This document shows positions 16,907-25,340 of a DNA stretch of 34,059 nucleotides, piece by piece (position 1 is the first letter of the stretch; each line of letters opens with the position of its first letter). The position numbers were made by a program, and so were the translations under genes. A model generated the notes under the pieces. The model did no database searches and was not told the origin of the DNA. It worked only from the letters and a program-made list of their open reading frames with translations. The stretch comes from Candidatus Gastranaerophilales bacterium (GTDB taxonomy: Bacteria > Cyanobacteriota > Vampirovibrionia > Gastranaerophilales > Gastranaerophilaceae), in NCBI GenBank assembly GCA_944323675.1, contig CALUTK010000017.1, positions 1-34,059 on the forward strand, given 5' to 3'.

Positions 16907-16935
16907 GCCATTGTGAGGTGTCAGCCGAAGCAATT

Positions 16936-17032
16936 AGCTTTTTTAAGTGATGGGTGAGGAGTGAGGGGTGAGTAGTTCTACAAAATTACTCACTTCACTC
17001 TTCACGCATCACACTTCACCTTTCTAAAAGCT
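16936..17032. repeat. Long imperfect hairpin, GTGAG/CTCAC-rich intergenic element
   Basis: The left arm (AGCTTTT, then GTGATGGGTGAGGAGTGA, then GTGAGTAGTT) pairs with the right arm, whose reverse complement contains AGCTTTT, GTGATGCGTGAAGAGTGA and GTGAGTAATTTT. The element is 97 bases long with a small loop near 16980. Its form is that of an intergenic palindromic repeat (REP/MITE-like). It may also end the ftn transcript. Confidence 0.55.
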
Positions 17033-17103
17033 GTATTCTTTAGTGCCTTCCCACATACTGACGTAAATTTTTCCATCGATATTATTTCAACTTTGTAAAG
17101 AAT

Positions 17104-17132
17104 TTGTCTCAATCCCTAAAATAGCGTATGAT
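17104..17132 (+). promoter_or_regulatory. Promoter of the receiver-kinase operon
   Basis: TTGTCT (17104-17109), 17-base spacer, TATGAT (17127-17132). Predicted +1 is about 17139, three bases before the ATG. Confidence 0.55.
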
Positions 17133-17141
17133 TATGTTGTT

Positions 17142-18719
17142 ATGATAAAAGGGAAAATTGTAATTGTTGATGATGAAAAAATGGTGACTTCATCCTTTAA
17201 AACACTTTTGAAGGTCGAAGGCTATTCTGACGTTCATTGTTTTAACAATCCAGTTGAGGCTGTTGAATTTTTAAAATCCAATATGCCTGATATAATTATT
17301 TCCGATTTTATCATGCCTGAGATGAACGGGCTTGAATTCCTGACTGAGGCAAAAAAGCTTTATCCGGAAGTCAGCATGATATTACTTACAGGATATGCGG
17401 ATAAAGAAAATGCTATAAGAGCAATAAACGAAATAGGACTTTATAAATACATAGAAAAACCGTGGGATAATGACGATTTACTCTTTAATATAAGAAACGG
17501 GATTGAAAGAAGCCATATCCTGAGCGATTTGCGTGATAAAATTAACGAACTTGAAAAAGCTAAAAAACAGCTTGAAATTTATTCAAATCATTTGGAAGAA
17601 CTGGTCTCGGAGCGTACTAAAGATTTAACAATTGCAAACAGCAAATTATCAGGAATCATCAACTACTGTGCGGACGGAATTATAATAATTGATTCAAAAG
17701 GCAATATTGAGCAGGCAAATCCTGCGTGCGAGAACATGACAGGTTTAAGCGAAGCTTCTCTTTGTAAAAAGAAATTTCAGGAAATTGCGTTTATGGGTAA
17801 ATTCGCTGATAATTTCAGAGAGAATTCAAATGGGGTTATCATGGGACTGACACACGAAAGCGGCGAACTTCTTTTAAAAGACTGCTATATAAGAAATTCT
17901 CTTGGCGAAGGTAAAATTCCTGTGGAGATTAATTTTGCAGCGATTAATGATGAAGATAAGTTTGTCGGAGTAATTCGGGATGTCAGCAAGCATAAAGAAA
18001 CAGAGCGCCTCAGAGATGACTTTATTGCAACATTAACTCATGATCTGCGGACTCCGCTGCTTGCAGCTATTCAGACTCTGAAATTCTTTCTTGACGGTTC
18101 ATTGGGACCTGTTGAGGAAAAACAATCGGTACTTTTATCGACTATGTTAAAGAGTAATGAGGATTTGCTCGGACTTGTCAATGCATTATTGGAAGTCTAC
18201 AGATTTGAAAGCGGCAAACTGGAACTCTGTAAAACTGTTTTCCCGGTAAAAGATTTAATTGAGCAGTGCTATCAGGAATTGAAACCGCTTGCTGAAAAGA
18301 AAAACATAGATTTCAAACTGGAACTCGGTGATATTACTGATAAAACAGAAATTATAGCAGATAAAGCTGAAATTAAGCGGGTTATTATAAATCTTTGCGG
18401 AAACGCAGTTAATTATACCAATAAAAACGGTGAAATCGAGATATTGGCGAAAGTTCAATCGGGTGATTTTATCTTTTCTGTGACCGACAATGGTAACGGA
18501 ATTCCGAAAGAAGACATCCCGAACCTCTTCAATAGATTTTCGCAGGGAACAAGTAAAAAACGTTCAACCGGAACAGGCTTGGGACTTTATCTTTCAAGAC
18601 AGATTATTGAAGCCCACGGCGGCAAAATCTGGCTTGAAAGTAAATTAAATAAAGGAAGTGAATTTACCTTCCTTCTGACAGATGTTGTAAATGAAGAAAG
18701 ACAGGTAATAAATGGTTAA
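17142..18719 (+). CDS. Response regulator-PAS-histidine kinase hybrid
   Basis: The 525-residue soluble signalling protein has no membrane segment. The N-terminal receiver (1-120) is complete: Asp10-Asp11, phospho-acceptor Asp55 in IIISDFIMPE, Thr83 and Lys106 in EKPW. A coiled-coil linker (130-170) joins a PAS domain (about 170-285) to HisKA with His300 in TLTHDLRTP and an HATPase (N-box CGNAVNYT, G1 DNGNGIP, G2 GTGLGLYLS). A receiver at the N-terminus suggests that kinase activity is set by phosphorylation from another kinase. Its stop overlaps the start of a NarL-type regulator by eight bases, the obvious output partner. No ribosome binding site is visible and the predicted mRNA start is almost at the ATG. 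Confidence 0.95.
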   Translation: MIKGKIVIVDDEKMVTSSFKTLLKVEGYSDVHCFNNPVEAVEFLKSNMPDIIISDFIMPEMNGLEFLTEAKKLYPEVSMILLTGYADKENAIRAINEIGLYKYIEKPWDNDDLLFNIRNGIERSHILSDLRDKINELEKAKKQLEIYSNHLEELVSERTKDLTIANSKLSGIINYCADGIIIIDSKGNIEQANPACENMTGLSEASLCKKKFQEIAFMGKFADNFRENSNGVIMGLTHESGELLLKDCYIRNSLGEGKIPVEINFAAINDEDKFVGVIRDVSKHKETERLRDDFIATLTHDLRTPLLAAIQTLKFFLDGSLGPVEEKQSVLLSTMLKSNEDLLGLVNALLEVYRFESGKLELCKTVFPVKDLIEQCYQELKPLAEKKNIDFKLELGDITDKTEIIADKAEIKRVIINLCGNAVNYTNKNGEIEILAKVQSGDFIFSVTDNGNGIPKEDIPNLFNRFSQGTSKKRSTGTGLGLYLSRQIIEAHGGKIWLESKLNKGSEFTFLLTDVVNEERQVING

Positions 18720-19377
18720 GGTGCTTATAATTGAGGATCAGGATATGGCAAGGGTTGCACTTTCTGTTGTGTTGAGCAAGAACCCTAATATTGAAATTCT
18801 GGATATGGCAGTCGACGGTCAGGAGGGTGTTGATAAGGCGCTTGCATTAAAGCCTGATCTTGTGATTATGGATATCGGGCTTCCGACTATTGATGGAATT
18901 GAGGCAACACGTTTGATTAAAGAAGGCAATCCGGATATTAGAATTTTGATGTACACGTCAAGAGAAGATGAAGACGATATTTTTGACGCGTTTAAAGCCG
19001 GTGCTGACGGATATATTACAAAAGGGGCAACCGTTGACCAAACACTTTCAGCTGTGCTTGCCGTAAGCGAAGGAACAGGCTGGCTTGACCCTGCTATTGC
19101 TAAAGTTGTTCTGACAAATATTAGAAGAACTAATGTAACTGAAAGCAGACGCGGCGAAATTAACTATAAACTCGGGAAAAATCTCTACGGGCTCACAGAG
19201 CGTGAAATGGACGTTCTGGCGCTTATAGTCGACGGGCTTACTAACCCTCAGATTGCTGATAAATTGTGTATTACAATATCAACTACAAAAACCCACGTTC
19301 ACAGCATTTTGCAAAAACTTTATGTAAGAACACGCGCCAAAGCGACGGCTATGGCAATGAAAGAGGGACTTGTCTAG
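18712..19377 (+). CDS. NarL/FixJ-family response regulator
   Basis: The 221-residue DNA-binding regulator has a receiver with Glu8-Asp9, phospho-acceptor Asp54 in VIMDIGLP, Thr82/Ser83 and Lys104 in ITKG. A linker follows, then a LuxR-type helix-turn-helix (about 160-218): LTEREMDVLALIVDGLTNPQ and THVHSILQKL. AGG lies six bases before the ATG, which overlaps the 3' end of the kinase gene. It should be phosphorylated by that kinase and act as a dimer on promoters. The third gene of the operon starts right after its stop codon. Confidence 0.95.
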   Translation: MVKVLIIEDQDMARVALSVVLSKNPNIEILDMAVDGQEGVDKALALKPDLVIMDIGLPTIDGIEATRLIKEGNPDIRILMYTSREDEDDIFDAFKAGADGYITKGATVDQTLSAVLAVSEGTGWLDPAIAKVVLTNIRRTNVTESRRGEINYKLGKNLYGLTEREMDVLALIVDGLTNPQIADKLCITISTTKTHVHSILQKLYVRTRAKATAMAMKEGLV

Positions 19378-20901
19378 ATGAAGAAGGCTTTCCCGTTTCT
19401 TTTTGCTGTCCTTTTTTGTGCTCAACCATGCTTTGCATTGGAAATGCCTGATTGGGAATGGCCGGACTACGATACTGTCAAAAAAAAAGTTACGGCTCCG
19501 TTTAAAGGTGATGCCCGCCAGCAGGAAATGCGCTATATTCATAACCTTCAAAAGCAGGAGGTAAAAGAAAAACACGAAAAACGTGTTATGGATAGGGAAC
19601 CTTCTGGATTTATGACGGTTGAGGAATATGAACTTCTTTCAGCACCTAAAGATAAGGCCACTCAGGAAATTGAAATTCCGAAAGTTGAAAAAGGAACGGA
19701 TATGAAGTATGTTCCGCAGCCCACTTATAAAATTGTCCGCTACAATAATCCCCCGGGAAGTCCCGAGCTTTCTATTAAACGAAAAATTTATGGTAAGCGC
19801 CAGCAGAATGCGCAGGGGATAGCATCTCCTGATTTTTCAATACTCGTTTATCCGTCGGTTTATTATTATCCCTCAAGTGCCGGTGTCGCGTGCGATTTAT
19901 TTGTAATTCCGCTTGAAAAGAATGAAACTAACTTAAATAAAATTATGAAGGCAAACGTAATGCACCGTCTGCCTGAGCCTATTATATCAACGGATAAGTC
20001 AGTTTCCGATATGTATACATTCAGAACTCTCACCCCCATAGATTTTTCTCCGGACGGCTCAAAGCTCCTTGTAAAAGAAAAAATCGGCTATTCATACGAC
20101 GGTATCTGGCAGACTAATGCAATTGTGTATGATTTTCAGACCAAAACTTCATACGATTTAAAAGAACTCCGCGCGGCAATTGTCTATTACTGGAAACAGT
20201 ATAAAAACCTTAATCTTGACGATAAACGCTGGGATATTTACCCGTTAGGTTTTGACATAAATGATCCGAACAGAGTCATTGCCTACGCTTATGCCTATAC
20301 AGGTGACGTTCCTGTATTTTTAGGTTCATGGAGTATTGACAGCCATGGCGAACAAACCAGATTAATTTCCTTCACAAATAAAGATGTTCAGGTCAGTATT
20401 AACGGATTTAAAATAATTCAGGATGGTGTTGTTCCTCCTGATATTTTGAATAACGAAGAAAAAATGACTAAAAAATTTGAAAAAGCGGAGGAAAAACGCA
20501 AAAAAGCGGAAGACAAGGCAGAAGTCAAAAAAATGACAGAAGAATACGAGGCAACTATTAAAGAAATGGAGGCCTCCTATAAAAAAGACGCTAAAGAATA
20601 CAAATATCAGCAAAAGGTTAAGGGTTCAACAACGCGCAACGATACGGTAAAAATATACGAAGAACAAAAAGCCATTCGCGATCAAAAAGAGGCTGAACGT
20701 TTGGAAAAGAAAAAGCAGCGTGAGGAAGCTAAAGCTCAGAAAAAACTTGAAAAAGAAAAGCAGCAGGCTGAAAAAGAACGTATAAAGAAGGAACAAGAAC
20801 AAGCTAAGCGTGAAGCAGAAGAACAGGCTGAGCTTGATAAACTCGTTCCTGTAGGGAATTCACAGCCTGAAATGGATTTGAATAAATTTTTGAATGAATA
20901 A
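19378..20901 (+). CDS. Exported protein with long charged coiled-coil tail
   Basis: The 507-residue product has a signal peptide (MKKAFPFLFAVLFCAQPCFA, cleavage near 20) and a Trp-rich mature start (EMPDWEWPDYD). A central region (about 105-355) of beta-strand character contains IDFSPDGSKLLVKEK, reminiscent of TolB/WD-type beta-propeller repeats. A Lys/Glu/Gln-rich coiled coil (about 360-490) follows, then a short conserved-looking end. I do not recognise a family. The ATG directly follows the stop of the NarL regulator (TAGATG), so it belongs to that operon and may be an envelope sensor or an effector of the same pathway (inference). No terminator is visible in the 44 bases before the converging gene. 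Confidence 0.8.
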   Translation: MKKAFPFLFAVLFCAQPCFALEMPDWEWPDYDTVKKKVTAPFKGDARQQEMRYIHNLQKQEVKEKHEKRVMDREPSGFMTVEEYELLSAPKDKATQEIEIPKVEKGTDMKYVPQPTYKIVRYNNPPGSPELSIKRKIYGKRQQNAQGIASPDFSILVYPSVYYYPSSAGVACDLFVIPLEKNETNLNKIMKANVMHRLPEPIISTDKSVSDMYTFRTLTPIDFSPDGSKLLVKEKIGYSYDGIWQTNAIVYDFQTKTSYDLKELRAAIVYYWKQYKNLNLDDKRWDIYPLGFDINDPNRVIAYAYAYTGDVPVFLGSWSIDSHGEQTRLISFTNKDVQVSINGFKIIQDGVVPPDILNNEEKMTKKFEKAEEKRKKAEDKAEVKKMTEEYEATIKEMEASYKKDAKEYKYQQKVKGSTTRNDTVKIYEEQKAIRDQKEAERLEKKKQREEAKAQKKLEKEKQQAEKERIKKEQEQAKREAEEQAELDKLVPVGNSQPEMDLNKFLNE

Positions 20902-20945
20902 CTCTTACGGTTTTTCATGCTGCAATTAAGGATTAATAAATCTTA

Positions 20946-22199
20946 TTATGCCAAAAAGTTTTTCAATTCACCTTCTGCGATGTCCTGCGTAACTCCAGGC
21001 ATATACGCATCAAATGCTTCTTTATTCCCGTCAGGAGCAGGTAGTGACATCTGTTTCCATGCAAATGCGATCACATCACTATAGGTGTCAAAGTCATGCG
21101 TAACGCCGACAGATTCATAAGTGACACCGTTTTCAAATCCGTTGAAGTATGTTTTCAATACTGCTAAGGTTTCATAGGAAACTCCTTCAACCAGTTGTTT
21201 TGCGAAATCATCTTCCATTGTATCTGTTGAATAGTATGTGACACATTCATTATAAATATGTGTTGAATGGATAAGTTCATGCCAGAGTGTCTGGGCAAGG
21301 TTTACTTTGCAATAGTTGTAAAATGCCTCATCGTCAACAAGCAGATCTGGGTAGTTAAATTCAGTATTGCCTGAAAGTATAGCTGCTTCTATTTCATCAG
21401 CGCTTGAATATTTGCGTTCCGGCATGAAGTAGCTAGGGTTAAGCAGAATATTTCTGGATGGTGCATTCAGGTGGTACGTGTCATATCCGACCAGTGAACC
21501 ATCATTAGTGTAATACTGTAGATTTGGTGTATAAGCGCCCATTGCAGTATCTGTAGGGGTAAAATTATCATCTGCGCCGTTGCCGACCGTACCAAAACCG
21601 ACCTTAAAATCACAATTTTCAATTGCTTTTCTGATTTCAAGCAAGAATGAAAGTTTAAGCTCCGACTGACCTGCGGCTTTTCCTTGTGCAACCCTTACAT
21701 TATAATTTGCTATGTAATCATCAAGCCACTCAGCCATTACATCAATTGCATCGTAAAGCAATTGTTTTTCTTCTTCATTATTGGCAACTATTGAGTTTTT
21801 AATAGATGTAGTATCTGTTGTTGCATTAATTTTTGATTTTGCAGTATATTCAACAAATCCAATTGTTTTTGCTGTGTTTGCCCTTAGTGTCTCTGTTAAG
21901 GTATCCATTGCTTCAGCATTTAAAGCATTGGTATTTTCTTTCAATATAGAAGCAATCTGGTCTTCTTCACTTAAGATATTATCAATCTCCTTTTCGACAG
22001 CGCCTGAATAAACATCTTCTGCTGTCATAATACGTTCAACCTGAGAAAGACCATTTTTGGCAAAACGTGAAGTTAAAGAAAGCAGCCATGCGTCATCTGT
22101 TGTCTCAGTTTCAGTTGGCACAGGCAGACTGGAATCTTTCTTCTTGTATTCCTCGGTGATTACAGTATTCAATTGTGGATTTGTAATATCTATTGCCAT
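20946..22199 (-). CDS. Putative HExxH metallopeptidase, no signal peptide
   Basis: The 417-residue protein is of unrecognised family. The N-terminal half (about 35-190) is helical. The C-terminal half has TLWHELIHSTHIYNE with His307, Glu308 and His311 as a zinc site, and Glu338 in QLVEGVSYET as a likely third ligand (gluzincin-like spacing). No signal peptide or membrane helix is present. AAGG eight bases before the ATG supports the start, 15 bases after the stop of the MSASQARLL protein, so the two form an operon. Activity is inferred from the motif only. It could process its operon partner. Confidence 0.75.
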   Translation of the reverse strand: MAIDITNPQLNTVITEEYKKKDSSLPVPTETETTDDAWLLSLTSRFAKNGLSQVERIMTAEDVYSGAVEKEIDNILSEEDQIASILKENTNALNAEAMDTLTETLRANTAKTIGFVEYTAKSKINATTDTTSIKNSIVANNEEEKQLLYDAIDVMAEWLDDYIANYNVRVAQGKAAGQSELKLSFLLEIRKAIENCDFKVGFGTVGNGADDNFTPTDTAMGAYTPNLQYYTNDGSLVGYDTYHLNAPSRNILLNPSYFMPERKYSSADEIEAAILSGNTEFNYPDLLVDDEAFYNYCKVNLAQTLWHELIHSTHIYNECVTYYSTDTMEDDFAKQLVEGVSYETLAVLKTYFNGFENGVTYESVGVTHDFDTYSDVIAFAWKQMSLPAPDGNKEAFDAYMPGVTQDIAEGELKNFLA

Positions 22200-22214
22200 A
22201 TTTAATACCTTAGA

Positions 22215-24245
22215 TTAACCGAATGTTTTGAATGATCTTTCTACGTTTTTGTTAAGTACGTTTTTGATACTTTCTTCTTCTGCTAATAATGCATCGTATT
22301 GTGTATCAATCTTTTTCTGATCCATTTCATAACGCTTATCCTGTGCCTGAATTGCTTCCATGCCTTTCTGGTATTCAGCTTCTGCTAAGGCTAAAGCGTT
22401 ATCATCTTGTTTATCAACGATTGCTGTACAGCTGTCAAGTGAAACAAGTTCATAATCTGTTCCGTTGATATTGAATCCTTGAGTTGAATCTGCATCTGCC
22501 GGAGATACAAGCTGATATCTTCCGTTTCTGATACCGGTTTCGAGTTCGAGGCTTGAAAGTCCGCCGAAGTTTTCATCTTCAACCAGAACTGTTTCATATA
22601 CAGGAACTTCTTCGTAAACTGGTTTTTGTTCGTAACCGATAGGCGGCTGCGTTGTATCAGGAGTTTCTTTAGTTTCTTCTTTTACAAGCGCATCTTCCTG
22701 AAGTTCTGTAAGGTTAATTACAGGAAGCTTGTTTGCCTGAGAGGTAGCCTGATTTTGGTCTCTGTAGCCGTCATCGCCTTCTGTAAGCCATACATCAGCT
22801 TTTGTTCCGTCAGAAAGTGTTTCTTGAACTGATGTTCCTAAAACACCTTTGTTTGTGTTGCCGCTGTCATATGTAGGAGATGTTGAATTGCTCCAGTATA
22901 AAACGTTGTTATTATTTCTTGTATCAAGCGCCACCATATTAGTAACGTCAGATTCGAGAACCGGACCGCGGCAGGCAAGGTCGGAGGCATTAATATTTGC
23001 GCCGCTTGCTGTTGTAATTGCACCCATTGCAACGCAGTTCTTAATTGTTGTTTCGTGTGAGTCATCACCGATAAAGTTGTTTATTGAGTTTGAATAATCA
23101 GTTCCAGAGCCGAGTCTGATATCAACATCTGAATAGCAGTTCTTAATTGTGCTGTCGCCTTTTACAAGATTCCAGTTAGCACCGATAAAGCCGCCGATAA
23201 ACCCGAAGCTGTCATCAGCATTTGGAATGTTAATTGTACCTGTTGCACTTGAATTGCTTACGTTACCGTTGCTTAACCCGACAAGACCTCCGACAGATGC
23301 TCTTTCCGGTACGTAACCTTCCGGATATGTTGTGTCAGGTTTGAGGTTACATGTAATATTTACATCTGTTGCGTTACAGTTTTCAATTGAGGCGCCGTCT
23401 GCAAGATAGTTTGACATAGCACCCAGTGCATCAGTTTCTGCTGAAACATTTGCACCTACAAGGTTGATACTTTTTGCAACACCGTATAATGAATTAAAGA
23501 AGCCGGAATCACCGTTTAAACCTTGAATAGTTTCACCGTTGCCGTCAAATACGCCCTGGAAGCCTGAGATACCATGCCAGTTATATCCGCTCAAATCAAT
23601 TACTTCACCGTCATCAAGGTCAAGTACATAGTTTTGCGAAGCAGCATCAGGATTATTAGCCAGCTGATCCATAATTGCATCAAAGCCAGCTTGAGATTTA
23701 ATTGAAATAGAGTTGATATCTCTTTCCTGACCGCCTATCATTGTTGTGTAAGAAACTACTTCAATATCGTCTTCACCCAAACCTGTTGCGGCTGCAATTT
23801 CATTCATCTTATTAAGACTTTCCGGTCCGTATGCAGGAATTGTAGGATCTGCTTCTCTGAATGTGTCAGTTTCAGTTTTTGTAGGATAAATAGGTTTTGT
23901 AAGGTCATCTTCATAACCTACAATAACCTGTTCTGTTTTACCAGTGTCAACTTTTTCATAAGTGTAACCAAGAATTTTAGAGCCGTCATATACGAATAAA
24001 TTCTGTGATTTTAAATTTTCAAGGGTAATGAGTTCACTTTTAGCAGCAGCACCGTCTACTGTAAAGATATTCGGATTAATATACAAACGGCTGTTAGAAA
24101 GAGCACGTGTGTATTTTTCCTGAATTCTTTCTGAATCCATTGCCAGTCTGATTTTTGCATCAGAAACATTCTGGCCCTGTAGTGAAAGATTGTTCAATTG
24201 TGCCGTGATGTACAATAATCTTGCTTGTGATGCTGACATTCCCAT
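22215..24245 (-). CDS. Large GLUG-repeat protein of the MSASQARLL type
   Basis: I start at ATG 24245-24243 (MGMSASQARLLYITAQLNNL, 676 residues); AAGGGAAT upstream supports this over a start 21 codons earlier. The N-terminal helix pattern has no signal peptide and recurs, to my memory, in many proteins of gut Melainabacteria. A central region (about 205-450) carries GLUG-type beta repeats (GGLVGLSNGN, GGFIGANWN, IKNCVAMGAI) as in surface adhesins. A Pro/Glu/Tyr-rich segment (KPVYEEVPVYETV) and a C-terminal helical coiled coil ending SFKTFG follow. It is probably a secreted or surface structural protein; the export route and function are unknown. The HExxH gene follows in the same operon. Confidence 0.8.
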   Translation of the reverse strand: MGMSASQARLLYITAQLNNLSLQGQNVSDAKIRLAMDSERIQEKYTRALSNSRLYINPNIFTVDGAAAKSELITLENLKSQNLFVYDGSKILGYTYEKVDTGKTEQVIVGYEDDLTKPIYPTKTETDTFREADPTIPAYGPESLNKMNEIAAATGLGEDDIEVVSYTTMIGGQERDINSISIKSQAGFDAIMDQLANNPDAASQNYVLDLDDGEVIDLSGYNWHGISGFQGVFDGNGETIQGLNGDSGFFNSLYGVAKSINLVGANVSAETDALGAMSNYLADGASIENCNATDVNITCNLKPDTTYPEGYVPERASVGGLVGLSNGNVSNSSATGTINIPNADDSFGFIGGFIGANWNLVKGDSTIKNCYSDVDIRLGSGTDYSNSINNFIGDDSHETTIKNCVAMGAITTASGANINASDLACRGPVLESDVTNMVALDTRNNNNVLYWSNSTSPTYDSGNTNKGVLGTSVQETLSDGTKADVWLTEGDDGYRDQNQATSQANKLPVINLTELQEDALVKEETKETPDTTQPPIGYEQKPVYEEVPVYETVLVEDENFGGLSSLELETGIRNGRYQLVSPADADSTQGFNINGTDYELVSLDSCTAIVDKQDDNALALAEAEYQKGMEAIQAQDKRYEMDQKKIDTQYDALLAEEESIKNVLNKNVERSFKTFG

Positions 24246-24335
24246 AATGTATTCCCTTTTATTAATTTCCTTAATTGGTATGTCGGCATTTATTACTGTA
24301 ATCTTCAATAATTTGGGGCATTTGTTACAAATTTG

Positions 24336-24584
24336 TTACATATTTATTAATTTTAATTTTTCACTCCTCGGCAGATGTTTAATCCTGTATTCTTCTTTCA
24401 TTGCTTCGGATTTTGTATTAAATTCTTTTGTATAAACAATTTTTACAGGTTTATGAGCTCTGGTAAATTTAGCACCTTTGCCCACCATATGCGCCTGAAA
24501 TCGCCTTTCAACATCATCTGTGTAGCCGCAATACAGAGAATTATCTTCAATTAGAAGTATATAGGTATAGTACTTTTTCTCCAT
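24336..24584 (-). CDS. GIY-YIG nuclease family protein
   Basis: The 82-residue single-domain protein is of the YhbQ/UPF0213 type. The YTYILLIEDNSLYCGYTDDV segment carries the GIY-YIG equivalents (YIL, CGY), and the following ERR supplies the catalytic arginine. A Glu in SEAMKEEYRIK may be the metal ligand. Such small proteins cut or nick DNA in some bacteria; most have no assigned role. No Shine-Dalgarno is obvious. It sits alone between a strong terminator upstream and the MSASQARLL operon downstream. Confidence 0.88.
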   Translation of the reverse strand: MEKKYYTYILLIEDNSLYCGYTDDVERRFQAHMVGKGAKFTRAHKPVKIVYTKEFNTKSEAMKEEYRIKHLPRSEKLKLINM

Positions 24585-24600
24585 ATAAAAAATTTACAAT

Positions 24601-24628
24601 AAAAAAGGCGGTTTGAAATCAACCGCCT
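24601..24628 (-). terminator. Rho-independent terminator of the Cys-tail gene
   Basis: On the minus strand AGGCGGTT and AACCGCCT form a perfect 8-bp stem with a 7-base loop, followed by six T. It lies 44 bases after the stop of the small Gly/Ser/Cys gene. Confidence 0.9.
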
Positions 24629-24672
24629 ATATTAATCCATTTTCATTTATTTCTTTACGTTTCAACCTAATA

Positions 24673-25032
24673 TTAGCAGAAGGATGAAAATCCACCACCG
24701 CCGCCTGATGAACAGGAGCCTGCACTGCATCCTCCGCCTGAAAAACTTGCTGCTGCACCGCCGCTAAAACTTCCGCTGCTGATAGTAGATACAGCGCTTG
24801 AGAAACTTGCTAAAAATCCGGTGCTTGCTATTGTTGTACCTTCTGAACCTGAATATGCTGAATAATCAGGAGTTGAAGGATTTGATGATGTAAATGAATC
24901 ATACATCGGAGTTGCAAGCCAGCTTTTTCCGGTATTGAATGCAAGCGAACCTGCTGTTTCAACCGATTCAACCGGTTTCTGGTTAACACCTGTGTTAAGA
25001 TTGTTAGAAGCTTTAGCGTTGATAGAATTCAT
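24673..25032 (-). CDS. Small protein with Gly/Ser/Cys-rich C-terminus
   Basis: The 119-residue protein has no signal peptide. The first 80 residues are polar, Ser/Thr/Asn-rich and low in charge. The tail is almost pure Gly, Ser, Ala and Cys (SGGGCSAGSCSSGGGGGFSS) and ends in Cys, with three cysteines in the last 19 residues. AAGGAG eight bases before the ATG and a strong terminator show a dedicated, probably well-expressed gene. The tail could be a modified-peptide core, a disulfide cross-linking tail, or a substrate for surface attachment; none can be shown from sequence. No radical SAM or cyclodehydratase gene lies beside it. Confidence 0.75.
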   Translation of the reverse strand: MNSINAKASNNLNTGVNQKPVESVETAGSLAFNTGKSWLATPMYDSFTSSNPSTPDYSAYSGSEGTTIASTGFLASFSSAVSTISSGSFSGGAAASFSGGGCSAGSCSSGGGGGFSSFC

Positions 25033-25340
25033 ATATCTTACTCCTTAATATCTGATTAACATTCTCGTGACATATATATAAAAAAAATTTAATTTATCCG
25101 ATTTCAGCATGGCTATTTTCTCGTAACATTCCTTAACATTAATGGCAAAATTTTATTTTACCTGTTTTATTATGAGTAATCATAACACGATATTTTCATA
25201 TATAGCGGGACCTCCGGTGTTGTCCGGAGGTCTTTTGCCGTAAATATAAATCTTTGGATGGAGAAATTGTAACCTTTTGATTGATGTCTAATTACCTGAA
25301 AACATCTATTCTTAAAATGTAAAGATTAGGGAAAGGAACC
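25033..25340. other. 308-base gap between divergent genes
   Basis: AT-rich region holding the ribosome binding sites of both flanking genes and, at 25209-25236, a GC-rich hairpin with a T tract that points toward the plus-strand gene. No further conserved gene is visible. A 23-codon frame at 25172-25243 overlaps the hairpin and lacks a ribosome binding site. Confidence 0.6.
25209..25236 (+). terminator. Orphan terminator or attenuator hairpin
   Basis: GACCTCCGG and CCGGAGGTC form a perfect 9-bp stem around TGTTGT, followed by TTTT. No plus-strand gene lies upstream, so it ends either a small RNA or an attenuated leader of the downstream AMIN/SPFH operon. Confidence 0.6.

Noticed and set aside
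16421-16933. 170-codon minus-strand frame opposite ferritin
   Set aside because: It is Phe/Ile-rich shadow sequence; the ferritin frame has all ferroxidase residues.
24601-24628. The GGCGGTT inverted repeat as part of a repeat array
   Set aside because: It is a single hairpin followed by T6 in the right place to end the Cys-tail gene; an ordinary terminator.
25172-25243. A 23-codon frame starting ATG AGT AAT within the gap before the AMIN-like gene
   Set aside because: It lacks a ribosome binding site and most of its second half is the two arms of the terminator-like hairpin, which explains the sequence better.
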